Shown: in pieces, positions 1-7,853 of the stretch
Layout of the letters: every line of letters starts with the position of its first letter
Numbering within the stretch: position 1 is the stretch's first letter
DNA from: a virus
Length of the DNA stretch: 23,566 bases
Direction: 5' to 3' (one strand)
IMG/VR virus record: IMGVR_UViG_3300028073_000181
Location: 1 to 23,566 of that record
Notes under the pieces: generated by a model
Seen by the model: the letters and a program-made list of their open reading frames with translations, nothing else
Told to the model about the DNA's origin: nothing
Databases searched by the model: none
Translations under genes and position numbers: made by a program

Positions 1-791
1 TGTCCCATCACGCTCTTGCCCTGTTTGAACTCTACCAAAGGCACGATATCAAACAGATTGAGATGAGCATCTGATGCATTAACATTGTCCTTGCGATGCA
101 CCTGCTTCATGAGATCCTGGAACGAACCGCTCATGATCTCACCGTCTAACACATAAGACCTGCCAAAGGTGTCGATATGTTGTTGCAGATAATCTGTGAT
201 ATGCGCAAAGTTTTCTAGAACTTTGCCGTTGCGAGTATACTGAGTCACAGTTCTTTGTTCAAAGTCTATGACAGTAAGACAACGGACTCCGTCTAACTTA
301 CGCTCTACGATTTTTTTACCTGTGAGCTTGCTTTCATGATTGGCTGAATCATGACTGAGCTGACACTCAAACACAGGCACTGAATACTGCGGTTTCTTAG
401 ATTTCTTAGCGATCTTGTTCACAGTGGTTTCAGATACACCACAGCGTAGATCTTTGATAAGGATACGACGATAGAAGTCGTTCCATTGTTCACGAGTGGC
501 CACATCCATGGCCAACTGGATAGCATCACGAGCAGCATGACCGGTGAGCTCACGTTTATAAAGAGCTTCTGCCAACTGTTTGAAGTTGTCCCAACTTAGA
601 CCTTGACCGTCCTTGTCGCTGATTGGCACCTGTTTGACACCAAATGTATATAGGTTGTCTAGGCACATACGCACACCTTCAAAGAACTCGTCTAGTCCTT
701 GATTCATAGCAGATTCTAGCACAGCCTCTTTGGCCAGACGACTGTTGTCTGCTTCTAACTGTTGAATAATAACCTGTGGTTGTGTTCTCAT
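1..791 (-). CDS. ATP-dependent DNA ligase, T4 gp30-like (3' end cut by window)
   Basis: Seals nicks in DNA using ATP through a ligase-adenylate intermediate; serves phage replication and repair in the cytoplasm. The frame stays open from an ATG at 791 to the window edge, giving 263 residues. Motif I is ERKLDGVR with catalytic lysine K165, close to K159 of T4 ligase. Motif III appears as VLDGEIM and is followed by FDIVPL. The N-terminal ~150 residues are the helical DNA-binding part, including KDLRCGVSE, which is typical of T4-type ligases. The C-terminal OB-fold lies outside the window. The gene follows the 57-aa gene with a 1-nt gap, so it is probably translated from the same mRNA started by the promoter at 1356-1384. 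Family assignment is firm; only the C-terminus is unseen. Confidence 0.93.
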   Translation of the reverse strand, partial: MRTQPQVIIQQLEADNSRLAKEAVLESAMNQGLDEFFEGVRMCLDNLYTFGVKQVPISDKDGQGLSWDNFKQLAEALYKRELTGHAARDAIQLAMDVATREQWNDFYRRILIKDLRCGVSETTVNKIAKKSKKPQYSVPVFECQLSHDSANHESKLTGKKIVERKLDGVRCLTVIDFEQRTVTQYTRNGKVLENFAHITDYLQQHIDTFGRSYVLDGEIMSGSFQDLMKQVHRKDNVNASDAHLNLFDIVPLVEFKQGKSVMG

Positions 792-792
792 T

Positions 793-966
793 TTAAACTT
801 TCTTGTTGATCCAATTAGGGTCCCACATTTCTTCTGTGAGTTCTGGATAATACAATTCTGGTGCTACTGGTAATTTAGTTATTATAACATCGGGCGGCTG
901 TTTTGTCAATTCGTTATAGGCGTTATTGCCGAAAGCCATTAACCATAGAACCAAAAGTGTATCCAT
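793..966 (-). CDS. Small hypothetical protein with hydrophobic N-terminus (57 aa)
   Basis: Not recognised. The ATG at 966 is preceded by a good ribosome binding site (GGGAGAA), and the stop lies one base before the ligase start. The first ~13 residues (MDTLLVLWLMAFG) are hydrophobic and could be a short membrane anchor or an uncleaved signal; the remainder is proline- and acid-rich and ends in NKKV. It sits between the 116-aa protein and the DNA ligase in a compact minus-strand cluster. Spacing, the ribosome binding site and the packed context support a real gene; the function is unknown. Confidence 0.6.
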   Translation of the reverse strand: MDTLLVLWLMAFGNNAYNELTKQPPDVIITKLPVAPELYYPELTEEMWDPNWINKKV

Positions 967-974
967 ATTTCTCC

Positions 975-1325
975 CTAGACTATCACGTCTTTTGTTGTTT
1001 TTCTATTAGAGTAAATTTCGTAACTGTGATTATCACGCACCCAATTCGCAAATGACTGTGGATCGCATTCAAACCATTCTCGAATATCTTTGGGTTCGAT
1101 ATCATCTGTGGATGTGAACACATAGATTTCGTAATGACGATGACTATTCATTTGAGCTCGCATGATCAAATGCTGAACGTTGAAACTAAAATTCTTTTCA
1201 ACCTTCTTGCTCTGTTTGATGCTGTCAAACAAATGAGCCCTAGCCCAATTGTCGGGATGATATTTGGTGATTTCCTCAAAGAACTCTACACCCAAATTAT
1301 CCCAACTGACAATATAATAACGCAC
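975..1325 (-). CDS. Hypothetical protein (116 aa), first gene of the ligase cluster
   Basis: Not recognised. It starts with GTG at 1325, with a strong ribosome binding site (TAGGAG) seven bases upstream, which decides the start. The protein is soluble, rich in aromatic and charged residues (MRYYIVSWDN at the start, EIYVFTSTDD in the middle), with no membrane segment or metal-binding motif. It is the first gene after a sigma70-like promoter at 1356-1384 and precedes the 57-aa gene and the DNA ligase with short gaps, so an early-expressed, replication-linked role is possible but only inferred. Confidence 0.65.
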   Translation of the reverse strand: MRYYIVSWDNLGVEFFEEITKYHPDNWARAHLFDSIKQSKKVEKNFSFNVQHLIMRAQMNSHRHYEIYVFTSTDDIEPKDIREWFECDPQSFANWVRDNHSYEIYSNRKTTKDVIV

Positions 1326-1355
1326 AGTCTGCTCCTAAATTCTTACTATGGCAAT

Positions 1356-1384
1356 AGTATAACATCAATCGTCATTACTGTCAA
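1356..1384 (-). promoter_or_regulatory. Sigma70-like promoter for the ligase cluster
   Basis: Minus strand: -35 TTGACA (1384-1379), 17-bp spacer, -10 TATACT (1361-1356). Transcription would start near 1349 and leave a ~24-nt leader containing the TAGGAG site before the GTG at 1325. The -35 box overlaps the 3' end of the upstream HNH gene. Confidence 0.75.
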
Positions 1385-1829
1385 CCGACCTGCGATGATC
1401 GTGATTTAACCCTGATTTTTTAGAATTACAATTTTGACATAGAGTTTGGACATTGGTATCGTCATCGGCACCACCGTCTGCTTTTCTAATTTTGTGATCA
1501 CCGACTAGCATATTACGCATAGTTCTAAGTTTGTGATCTTCGTCGTCCCATTTTTGAGTTTCAAACCAAGAATCTTCTTTTGGATTGTAGCCGCACCAAT
1601 CACATACCCATTTGCGAGAAAATGTCCAAGGGCGGTCAATTCGACCCAATCCTCCATACTCTCTTTGTTTGATTTGATGACCTCGACAAAGATGTCGATC
1701 ATTTGGACCTTTAAACATCGTTAAAGGTTCATCACACCAACTCAGTTTACAAGTTGCACGACTTTCAATTTGTTCTTTGAGAGTCTGTGCATCCTTGCGT
1801 TTATCGAGAGTAGCATCTCGTAGAATCAA
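1365..1829 (-). CDS. HNH endonuclease (154 aa), coupled to the DGQH protein
   Basis: A metal-dependent nuclease of the HNH/McrA type. Zinc-knuckle cysteines C76/C79 (VCDWC) and C131/C134 (CQNCN) flank the catalytic core D111-H112 followed by KADGGADDDTN. A further cluster near the N-terminus (C27, C32, C48, H51) could bind a second zinc. The start is TTG at 1829, supported by AAGGAG seven bases upstream and by overlap with the stop of the preceding gene (1826-1828), which implies translational coupling. No ATG is available early in the frame. The DNA target is unknown; it could be a free-standing homing nuclease, or the effector of a two-gene system with the DGQH protein. The nuclease fold is secure, the role is not. 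Confidence 0.88.
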   Translation of the reverse strand: MILRDATLDKRKDAQTLKEQIESRATCKLSWCDEPLTMFKGPNDRHLCRGHQIKQREYGGLGRIDRPWTFSRKWVCDWCGYNPKEDSWFETQKWDDEDHKLRTMRNMLVGDHKIRKADGGADDDTNVQTLCQNCNSKKSGLNHDHRRSVDSNDD

Positions 1830-2980
1830 AATAAGTCTCCTTGACTAACAGGCCATAACGGATTCATTTTTGGCAATACGATGTCGGAAGTATTCTTCTT
1901 GAGTTGTGCCAATAAGAACGTTAAAGCAATTTTATTTTCGTTGTAAGAGATACCCCAAAGAGTTCCGTCCGGGCTTGGTTTATTATCACGCCACCAATCT
2001 TGATAAGACTTTTTAGCTTTGGCGTAGAACTCGTCAGAATCAAAATCTCCGCCCATTGCAGTCTTTAGTCCGCGAGCCACATCGCCGATATACTTGTCTG
2101 AGACATCGATCTTCTGAATCTTACACATTTTAAAGAAATCGTAGATCATCCAACTTTCTTTTGGTCGCACAGGTCTTGAACTTTTGCATACTTTAAAGAA
2201 ATATTTGGCAAAATACTCTGTAATAACAGGTTCGTAATTTGGATCAATAAATTCATCTAAACGACTGTAAGCTCCCGGCTGATCAATGTCGTTGAATTTT
2301 CTATTAGTTAAGAAAATTTTGCAGTTTTCTAGAGCTGTGTATTTGTTCTCAACAACTTTCCATTCGCTATTGTTAGATTTATCTGCGCGAACACCAAAAA
2401 CTTTTTGATGCACAATGTCAATGTGGTCTAACGGTCTTTTGGCATCACCGTTGAGAGAAATAAAACATTCACGCATTTCGGATTTTTGTTCAGATGCATA
2501 TACAACAATAGGAACCTTACACTTTGAAATGTCCTCTCCTAGAACCTTAGATGCAATAATCCAAAGAGCAATAGCAGTGTGTTGACCATCCCAACAAACA
2601 TAACGACCGGGCCTTGTGGGTTCGCGATACACACAAATAGGCATCACCAAAATTTGCTTGAAGTGATCTAAAATATTACAGCCGTGAATCAAATCATAAA
2701 GACGCTGTAAAGTGATGTCGATATCGATAAGATCGAGCGTAGTTTGTTGAGCAGAACAAAGAGTTAAATCATTCCACGTTTTAATTTGTGGATTGAGAGA
2801 ACGAAAGTTATCAATGCTGTCTTCGAGTAAACTTTGCTTCCAAAATTCTTCACCAATAGAAGAACGCAATCTTTCAGCAAGACTTACATAGTGCGACTGA
2901 CTTTTATGAAATTGAGAATTAACCTTGTCTGCGTATAATTGAGTAGCAGCAGGTGTTTCTCGAACAAGGGTTAATAGCAT
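1826..2980 (-). CDS. DGQH-motif protein, DndB/ParB-like (384 aa)
   Basis: The centre carries CWDGQHTAIALW (D131-G132-Q133-H134) and, about 40 residues later, CFISLNGDAKRPL (172-184). This two-part pattern is known from DGQHR-type proteins, a group related to ParB/sulfiredoxin-fold proteins that includes DndB of DNA phosphorothioation systems. Here the final Arg of DGQHR is Thr. The C-terminal half has no domain I recognise. The ATG at 2980 has AAGGA upstream. It is transcribed from a perfect sigma70 promoter (3014-3042) and its stop overlaps the start of the HNH nuclease, so the two are probably one functional unit. The domain call is by motif only; the biochemical role is unknown. Confidence 0.68.
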   Translation of the reverse strand: MLLTLVRETPAATQLYADKVNSQFHKSQSHYVSLAERLRSSIGEEFWKQSLLEDSIDNFRSLNPQIKTWNDLTLCSAQQTTLDLIDIDITLQRLYDLIHGCNILDHFKQILVMPICVYREPTRPGRYVCWDGQHTAIALWIIASKVLGEDISKCKVPIVVYASEQKSEMRECFISLNGDAKRPLDHIDIVHQKVFGVRADKSNNSEWKVVENKYTALENCKIFLTNRKFNDIDQPGAYSRLDEFIDPNYEPVITEYFAKYFFKVCKSSRPVRPKESWMIYDFFKMCKIQKIDVSDKYIGDVARGLKTAMGGDFDSDEFYAKAKKSYQDWWRDNKPSPDGTLWGISYNENKIALTFLLAQLKKNTSDIVLPKMNPLWPVSQGDLF

Positions 2981-3013
2981 TTGAATCCTTTTAAAGTTAC
3001 CTTAATAACTCTA

Positions 3014-3042
3014 ATTATAAATTCAAATGCTATGATTGTCAA
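3014..3042 (-). promoter_or_regulatory. Perfect-consensus sigma70 promoter for the DGQH/HNH pair
   Basis: Minus strand: TTGACA (3042-3037), 17-bp spacer, TATAAT (3019-3014). Transcription would start near 3007, leaving a ~27-nt leader that contains AAGGA before the ATG at 2980. Confidence 0.85.
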
Positions 3043-3043
3043 C

Positions 3044-3562
3044 TCAATCTAAACCCAAATAGGTTGCCCAACTTGGGTGACCCAAATGATAGCCTTTCCG
3101 CTTACGTTTTTCGGCTAGATCCCAAAAGTGCGGCTTGTATGGTAAGACTTTTGGTTTGAACTTGCCCACATGAGCAGCCTTCTTGTAGTTGCAGGGCTTA
3201 CATGCAGTGGTAGAGTTTTCCCAAGTGGTCTTACCGCCCTGGCTCACAGGATGAACATGGTCCAAAGTAGCAGTTTGATCTGTTACATCTGTGCCGCAGT
3301 ATTGGCAAACATATTCATCTCGCAAGAACACATTACGCTTAGATAGTCGCATGGTGTTCTTTGGCTTTTGGTATTCTTTGAGCAGCAGAACAGCTGGCAC
3401 ACGGGTTTCCCAGCGAGCCGATCTTACAATCCAATCATTGTGCCATTCTAACACAGTGGCCTTTTCCAAAACCATATATCGTATGGCTTCCTGCCAGTCT
3501 ACAGTAGACAGCGGAAGTAAGCTGATAGGTTGCATGTCTGCATTTAATAGTAAAGTGCTCAT
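3044..3562 (-). CDS. HNH endonuclease (172 aa)
   Basis: A typical stand-alone HNH nuclease, of a type common in phages and bacteria. The N-terminal half (MSTLLLNADMQPISLLPLST) is the usual leader of this family, with a DWQEAI segment. The HNH core has C86-x2-C89, D101-H102 with H104-P105 (DHVHPVSQGG), N116 and C121-x2-C124-N125. Length is normal and all catalytic and zinc residues are present. The ATG at 3562 lacks a strong ribosome binding site. It is read divergently from clpP. Targets are unknown; phage HNH proteins of this type act as homing, packaging or host-DNA nucleases. Confidence 0.9.
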   Translation of the reverse strand: MSTLLLNADMQPISLLPLSTVDWQEAIRYMVLEKATVLEWHNDWIVRSARWETRVPAVLLLKEYQKPKNTMRLSKRNVFLRDEYVCQYCGTDVTDQTATLDHVHPVSQGGKTTWENSTTACKPCNYKKAAHVGKFKPKVLPYKPHFWDLAEKRKRKGYHLGHPSWATYLGLD

Positions 3563-3584
3563 TTTGATTTCAATCTAAAGGGGA

Positions 3585-3596
3585 TCGCTTTCGCGA
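3585..3596 (-). other. Small GAAA-tetraloop hairpin in the HNH leader
   Basis: On the minus strand the leader reads TCGC-GAAA-GCGA, a 4-bp stem with a stable GNRA-type loop, between the candidate promoter (3620-3649) and the ATG at 3562. It may stabilise or tune translation of the nuclease message. Confidence 0.4.
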
Positions 3597-3619
3597 CAAA
3601 GTATTTAACCTTCAGGACT

Positions 3620-3649
3620 ATTATATACTCACTTAATGCCGAAAAGCAA
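3620..3649 (-). promoter_or_regulatory. Candidate sigma70 promoter for the second HNH gene
   Basis: Minus strand: -35 TTGCTT (3649-3644), 18-bp spacer, -10 TATAAT (3625-3620). A GTTAAATA box (3609-3602), a one-base variant of the late motif, also lies downstream, so early and late use are both possible. Confidence 0.5.
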
Positions 3650-3667
3650 GAGATTTTTGCTACATAC

Positions 3668-3696
3668 TTGACCTGCGTTACAATTTTCTATATACT
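3668..3696 (+). promoter_or_regulatory. Sigma70-like promoter for clpP
   Basis: -35 TTGACC (3668-3673), 17-bp spacer, -10 TATACT (3691-3696). The predicted start near 3703 gives a ~20-nt leader with AAAGGA (3714-3719) before the ATG at 3724. Confidence 0.8.
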
Positions 3697-3723
3697 GTAA
3701 CTTTAATACAACAAAGGAACACT

Positions 3724-4314
3724 ATGACACTAGTCCCAATGGTAATCGAAACTACATCCAAAGGCGAACGTGCTTTCGATATCTACAGCAGATTACTCAA
3801 AGAGCGTATCATTATGTTAAATGGTCCAGTTGAAGACCATATGGCTAATTTGATTGTTGCTCAAATGTTATTTTTGGAATCAGAAGATCCAAACAAAGAC
3901 ATTAACTTATTCATTAACTCGCCGGGCGGTGTGGTCACAGCAGGTTTGAGTATCTATGATACCATGCAGTTTATTAAATGTGATGTGGCTACCTATGTCA
4001 TGGGTCAGGCCTGTTCAATGGGATCGTTTCTAGCCAATGCAGGTGCAAAGGGCAAACGTTTTATGCTGCCCAATGCTCGTCATATGATCCACCAACCATC
4101 GGGCGGTGCAAGAGGTATGGCATCTGACATTGAGATTTCATACAAAGAGATCATGCACATCAAGAAACGTCTAACAGAACTTTATGTCAAACATAATACC
4201 CAAGGTAAGACCTACGAAGAGTTCGAACGTGATATGGATAGAGATAAATTTATGAGCGCAGAAGAAGCCTTAGAATACGGGCTTATTGATAAAATTATTG
4301 AGAAAAGACCATGA
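3724..4314 (+). CDS. clpP: ATP-dependent Clp protease proteolytic subunit ClpP
   Basis: Serine peptidase that forms a 14-subunit chamber and degrades unfolded substrates delivered by ClpX or ClpA in the cytoplasm. At 196 aa it is full-length for bacterial ClpP. The catalytic triad is intact: S98 (GQACSMGS), H123 (ARHMIHQP) and D172 (ERDMDRDKF), with the same spacing as bacterial ClpP. The oxyanion segment NSPGG (65-69) is present. No Clp ATPase is in the window, so a host partner is implied. It has its own sigma70-type promoter and an AAAGGA site, and its stop overlaps the ATG of the cupin gene. It is closer to cellular ClpP than to the prohead proteases of tailed phages; roles in host-protein turnover or capsid maturation are both inference. 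Confidence 0.95.
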   Translation: MTLVPMVIETTSKGERAFDIYSRLLKERIIMLNGPVEDHMANLIVAQMLFLESEDPNKDINLFINSPGGVVTAGLSIYDTMQFIKCDVATYVMGQACSMGSFLANAGAKGKRFMLPNARHMIHQPSGGARGMASDIEISYKEIMHIKKRLTELYVKHNTQGKTYEEFERDMDRDKFMSAEEALEYGLIDKIIEKRP

Positions 4315-4697
4315 ACCAACAACCAACAGGAAAGTTAGACAAGGGCTGGGGCTTTGAATTAGTCTGGGCCAACAACGAAAAATACTGTGGAAAGATCCTA
4401 GTATTTGAGCGTGTGGGCGCAAAGACTAGCCTAGTGTTTCATAGAGATAAACGCAAGAGCTGGTTTGTCAACGAAGGAAAGATTCGTGTAACCTGGACTG
4501 ATGTAGGCACAGGCGAATTGAAACAGGCTGAGCTAGAAGCAGGCAAGACCGCAGACTTTGCAGAAATGAGCCCCCATCAAGTGGAAGCTCTAGAACCCAA
4601 CACTGTGATATTTGAAGTAGGAACTACAGATATTATTGAAGACCGTTTTAGACTTGCACCTGGTGATACGCAAACGAAGCCTTCAGAGCAGAAATAA
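4311..4697 (+). CDS. Cupin-domain protein (128 aa)
   Basis: A small single-domain beta-barrel protein of the type-II mannose-6-phosphate isomerase/cupin kind. Visible cupin features are [18 protein letters not shown] (motif 1 with H44, ending in the usual EG) and the later [10 protein letters not shown] with H88 (motif 2). The N-terminus ([21 protein letters not shown]) matches the usual opening of small sugar-phosphate cupins. Substrate and metal are not evident, and not every canonical metal ligand is present. It is translationally coupled to clpP by an ATGA overlap. Its last 50 bases overlap, tail to tail, the end of the aminolevulinate synthase gene, with no terminator between. Confidence 0.78.
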   Translation: MNQQPTGKLDKGWGFELVWANNEKYCGKILVFERVGAKTSLVFHRDKRKSWFVNEGKIRVTWTDVGTGELKQAELEAGKTADFAEMSPHQVEALEPNTVIFEVGTTDIIEDRFRLAPGDTQTKPSEQK

Positions 4698-5868
4698 GAT
4701 CTTCAATCATTCCATCATCATGAAACGGAGTAGGTGCAAAACGTAACCGCTCCGTTCCCACATCTACTGTAGGATAGTTGATAGGCTGCACATAGATGTT
4801 GTATTCGTTTAACAGCATATCTGACACTGCCTTACACTTAACAGCATCGCCTACCAGCACAGGAACGATGTGTGTAGTAGAACATTCCATGACTCGAATA
4901 CCGTTGGCATTTAATCTATGCTTGAGTTTTCTAGCACGTTCTTGATGCTTGTCTCGTATTTCATTATGATCTTTAAGATACTTAACTGCGGCTAGAGCAC
5001 CAGCACAGGCCACAGGGCTCATTGATGTGGTGAAGATAAATCCAGCAGCTACTGAACGGATGGCATCAATAACATCTGCATCAGCAGCAATGTAACCGCC
5101 CTGGACGCCAAATGCTTTGCCCAGTGTTCCGTTAATGATATCGATTCTATTTTCTAAACCTAGTTCTTCAACTTTGCCGCCACCGTGTGTGCCGTAAAGT
5201 CCCACAGCATGAACTTCGTCGATGTAAGTTATAGCTTGATATTTGTCTGCTAGATCGCAGATCTGCTTGATAGGACTTACATCACCGTCCATAGAATACA
5301 CTGACTCAAATACTATACACGGAGTATGTCCTGCTAATTTACTGTGAGCTAATTTGTTTTCTAGATCTTCTAGATCATTATGTTCGAATATCTGTTTGGC
5401 TGCTCGACTGTGTTGTATGCCTACGATCAAACTGTTATGGTTTTTACTGTCAGAAATAAACTGTATATTTGGCACGATCTTAGCAAGGCTGATCAGTGTC
5501 CATTCGTTGGCCACATATGCTGAACTAAACAGCAGGGCACGACTTTTGTTATGCAGTATGGCTAGTTCGTGTTCTAGAGCCACATGATAATGACTATGTC
5601 CGCCTATATTTCTAGTTCCGCCAGAACCCGACCCTGTTTGGTCTAGAGCTGTGTGCATGGCATCTAGCACTACTTTGTTCTGCCCCATACCTAGATAATC
5701 GTTTGAGCACCAATTAACTATAGTTTTAATGTTATAGGGCCCATACCATATAGCTTTGGGGAATTCACCACGCTCGCGAACAATGTCGTTGAATACACGA
5801 TATTTGCCGGAATCTTTAAGGTCTTTGATTAATTGTTTGAAAGGTTCTTTGTTGATCATAGTAAACAT
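4648..5868 (-). CDS. hemA: 5-aminolevulinate synthase (C4 pathway)
   Basis: A PLP enzyme that condenses glycine and succinyl-CoA to 5-aminolevulinate, the first step of heme synthesis in alphaproteobacteria and mitochondria. Signature segments occur in order: [12 protein letters not shown] (52-63), [12 protein letters not shown] (79-90), [10 protein letters not shown] (187-196), [10 protein letters not shown] (218-227) and the PLP lysine K251 in [14 protein letters not shown]. The ending [20 protein letters not shown] favours aminolevulinate synthase over the related AONS and KBL enzymes. At ~406 aa it is full-length. Start: ATG at 5868 is proposed; a TTG at 5889 and an ATG at 5859 are in frame, and none has a strong ribosome binding site. 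No promoter of its own was seen. Function of the family is secure; why a phage carries it is inference. Confidence 0.92.
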   Translation of the reverse strand: MFTMINKEPFKQLIKDLKDSGKYRVFNDIVRERGEFPKAIWYGPYNIKTIVNWCSNDYLGMGQNKVVLDAMHTALDQTGSGSGGTRNIGGHSHYHVALEHELAILHNKSRALLFSSAYVANEWTLISLAKIVPNIQFISDSKNHNSLIVGIQHSRAAKQIFEHNDLEDLENKLAHSKLAGHTPCIVFESVYSMDGDVSPIKQICDLADKYQAITYIDEVHAVGLYGTHGGGKVEELGLENRIDIINGTLGKAFGVQGGYIAADADVIDAIRSVAAGFIFTTSMSPVACAGALAAVKYLKDHNEIRDKHQERARKLKHRLNANGIRVMECSTTHIVPVLVGDAVKCKAVSDMLLNEYNIYVQPINYPTVDVGTERLRFAPTPFHDDGMIEDLISALKASFAYHQVQV

Positions 5869-5876
5869 ATTTAACC

Positions 5877-5884
5877 GATAAATA
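5877..5884 (+). promoter_or_regulatory. T4-type late promoter box GATAAATA
   Basis: Exact NATAAATA motif of T4-like phages, 18 bases before the ATG at 5903. With the box at about -13 to -6, transcription would start near 5890, just before the CGGAGA ribosome binding site. It lies inside the 5' end of the divergent aminolevulinate synthase region. Confidence 0.7.
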
Positions 5885-5902
5885 TTCAATCGGAGATTAC
5901 AA

Positions 5903-6307
5903 ATGGATATAGTTCAGTTAGACGTTCCTCTTTTTATTAGACTGCTAGAATTAGCTCGTGAAGATATCAAACAAGATGCAGACATACATGATCTTGCACA
6001 GAGAGTTATAGAACTCAGCAAGAACGGCCCGGTGGATATGGCACACTATGATGATATTGTCAGCTTCATGCAGAAACAAGGTAAGCCAGCAATCAAAGAC
6101 GAAGATTTTTACAATGACGATATTCGCAGATTCCGTCAGATCGTAGACCTAGCAGACAAAGGCGATCCTACTGAATATTCAAACACTCCCAAAGAAGAAT
6201 ATGCTGCACCAGACGCAGTAACAACTCTAGCAGGTGGTGGGCCAAACAAACCTAAGCACGTTGATGATATACGAGGCAACAGTTTTAGAATCCACGGAGG
6301 AAATTAA
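5903..6307 (+). CDS. Conserved hypothetical phage protein (134 aa)
   Basis: No defined function. The N-terminal half ([24 protein letters not shown]) is helical and of a form I recall as frequent in marine T4-like phages; this is memory, not a search. The rest is acidic, with a Gly/Pro-rich tail ([16 protein letters not shown]). The start at 5903 is preceded by CGGAGA. It opens a plus-strand run that continues with the 74-aa protein, the fibre-type protein and others, starting from a late promoter at 5877, so it is likely a late gene. Confidence 0.75.
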   Translation: MDIVQLDVPLFIRLLELAREDIKQDADIHDLAQRVIELSKNGPVDMAHYDDIVSFMQKQGKPAIKDEDFYNDDIRRFRQIVDLADKGDPTEYSNTPKEEYAAPDAVTTLAGGGPNKPKHVDDIRGNSFRIHGGN

Positions 6308-6308
6308 A

Positions 6309-6533
6309 ATGTCAGCTAACGGAATTTCAACTCTAGCAAATAAAAAACTAAGACAAGAAGCTAAACTAGCTCTAGCTGGACAAGACAGAGCAGATCAAAA
6401 TCTTATTGAACCGGGCAGATATGCCGATACAACCGCAGACATTACACAACTACCTACAAAATATAAAGCAGATAATACTGTAGAAGATAATCCAAATGTA
6501 GGGGGTCTAATTCAGGGCCGCCCATGGGCATAA
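6309..6533 (+). CDS. Small conserved phage protein (74 aa)
   Basis: Function unknown. The start is ATG at 6309, decided by the GGAGG site at 6296-6300; a longer frame from 6234 overlaps the preceding gene and lacks such a site. The sequence (ISTLANKKLRQEAKLALAGQDRA, later GLIQGRPWA) resembles a short protein that often sits beside virion genes in marine T4-like phages. It lies one base after the 134-aa gene and three bases before the fibre-type gene, so the three are probably co-translated from one late message. Confidence 0.78.
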   Translation: MSANGISTLANKKLRQEAKLALAGQDRADQNLIEPGRYADTTADITQLPTKYKADNTVEDNPNVGGLIQGRPWA

Positions 6534-6536
6534 TCA

Positions 6537-7853
6537 ATGGGCATTCGAAATCCTAACTCAACAAACTACGTCCACAGTGACGAACCCAATCTCTACGACC
6601 TACACAAAGCATTAACCTATGATGCTGAAGGTAAGCCCAGTTTAAGAACACTAGATTCTCAAGCAGGCTACACTAGCAAGAACCGTATCAAAATATCAGA
6701 TTATCAAACTGATTTCTTTAATACATTCCAATACGGTAAAGAAACAGATGTCTGGGATGAAAGCACTACCTTGGGAGGATCAGCTACTTGGAATACCAAT
6801 ACCAACTGGGTAGATATGGCAGTGGGCAGCACACAGGGATCTAAGGTAATTCGTCAAACTCGCAATGTGATGAGATATATCCCTGGACGCAGTTCTACGC
6901 TAACATATGCCGTAAGATTACAAACACCAGTAACAGGCATACGCAGGCGATTAGGCCTTTTTGATGAAAATAACGGATTTTACTTTGAAGATGCTGGAGT
7001 AATAGGTGCCGACGGGCTACCCGAGTATAACGTAGTGGTGCGCACCAGCACATCGGGCGTTCTGACTGAAACTCGGGTTCCTCGCAGTCAATGGAACGGT
7101 GATAAGTTAGACGGAAGTGGAATAGATTCAATAACTGCCGATCCAACAAAATCTCAAATGGTATCATTTGAATATGAATGGTATGGTGCTGGACAGATAA
7201 TCATAGGTTGGGTCATTAACGGGTTCACCCATGTTATACATACCTTTAATCACGCTAACATAGCATCTCTGCCCTGGAGCTCGACACCTTTCTTGCCTAT
7301 TAGATTAGAACTAGAGAATCTCACAGGTGTGGCAGGCACCCACTATCTATATCAAGGATCTAACAGCCTTATATCAGAAGGAACAGCAACTAAACTAGGT
7401 ATCGCACAGAATATAACTGGTCCTATCACTGGTCGGACTATGGCAAGTGCTAATACATTTTATCCCATACTCAGCATCAGATTAAAAAGCACAGCCTTAA
7501 AAGGTATCGTTCTGCCTACATTCTTTCAAGCGGCCACTTTAGATAATACTTCAGTGTTTTATAAGTTAGTTCGCAACGCCACACTGACCGGCGCCAACTT
7601 TGTAGACATGCCCGATGCTAACTCATTCACACAATATGATATCTCAGCTACCAGTTACACAGGCGGAGTAGATATTGATTCGGGATTCGTTATTGGCGGT
7701 GGAGGCACAGGTATTAGACTAGATAAAGACACAGTCTATCAAATAGGTAGAGGCAGTCTGGGCACAGTCAGCGATATTCTTACACTGGCCATAGCATCGC
7801 CCAACGCTAACAAATCGGCACTGTCTGCAATGACTTGGATTGAACAGAGATGA
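6537..7853 (+). CDS. Virion structural protein, fibre/appendage type (438 aa)
   Basis: Probably an exposed virion protein. The sequence is beta-rich, Gly/Ser/Thr-rich and poor in cysteine. RQTRNVMRYIPGRSSTLTY, RRRLGLFDENNGFYFE and SQWNGDKLDGSGIDS follow a pattern I recall from large structural proteins of marine T4-like phages. The C-terminal part has further Gly-rich repeats (DSGFVIGGGGTGIRLDKD). There is no enzymatic motif. It is translated directly after the 74-aa protein and overlaps the next gene by four bases (ATGA). Whether it is a tail fibre, baseplate or head appendage cannot be decided from sequence alone. Confidence 0.78.
   Translation: MGIRNPNSTNYVHSDEPNLYDLHKALTYDAEGKPSLRTLDSQAGYTSKNRIKISDYQTDFFNTFQYGKETDVWDESTTLGGSATWNTNTNWVDMAVGSTQGSKVIRQTRNVMRYIPGRSSTLTYAVRLQTPVTGIRRRLGLFDENNGFYFEDAGVIGADGLPEYNVVVRTSTSGVLTETRVPRSQWNGDKLDGSGIDSITADPTKSQMVSFEYEWYGAGQIIIGWVINGFTHVIHTFNHANIASLPWSSTPFLPIRLELENLTGVAGTHYLYQGSNSLISEGTATKLGIAQNITGPITGRTMASANTFYPILSIRLKSTALKGIVLPTFFQAATLDNTSVFYKLVRNATLTGANFVDMPDANSFTQYDISATSYTGGVDIDSGFVIGGGGTGIRLDKDTVYQIGRGSLGTVSDILTLAIASPNANKSALSAMTWIEQR

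Noticed and set aside
1134-1409. Plus-strand frame of 91 codons opposite the 116-aa gene.
   Set aside because: It lies antisense to a gene with promoter and ribosome binding site, and has no signals of its own. Similar antisense frames elsewhere (for example 3291-3578, 12396-12614, 19761-20147, 22713-23024) were rejected for the same reason.
5869-5889. TTG start of aminolevulinate synthase at 5889.
   Set aside because: The extra residues match nothing in the family, and the TTG has no ribosome binding site; ATG 5868 or 5859 is more likely.
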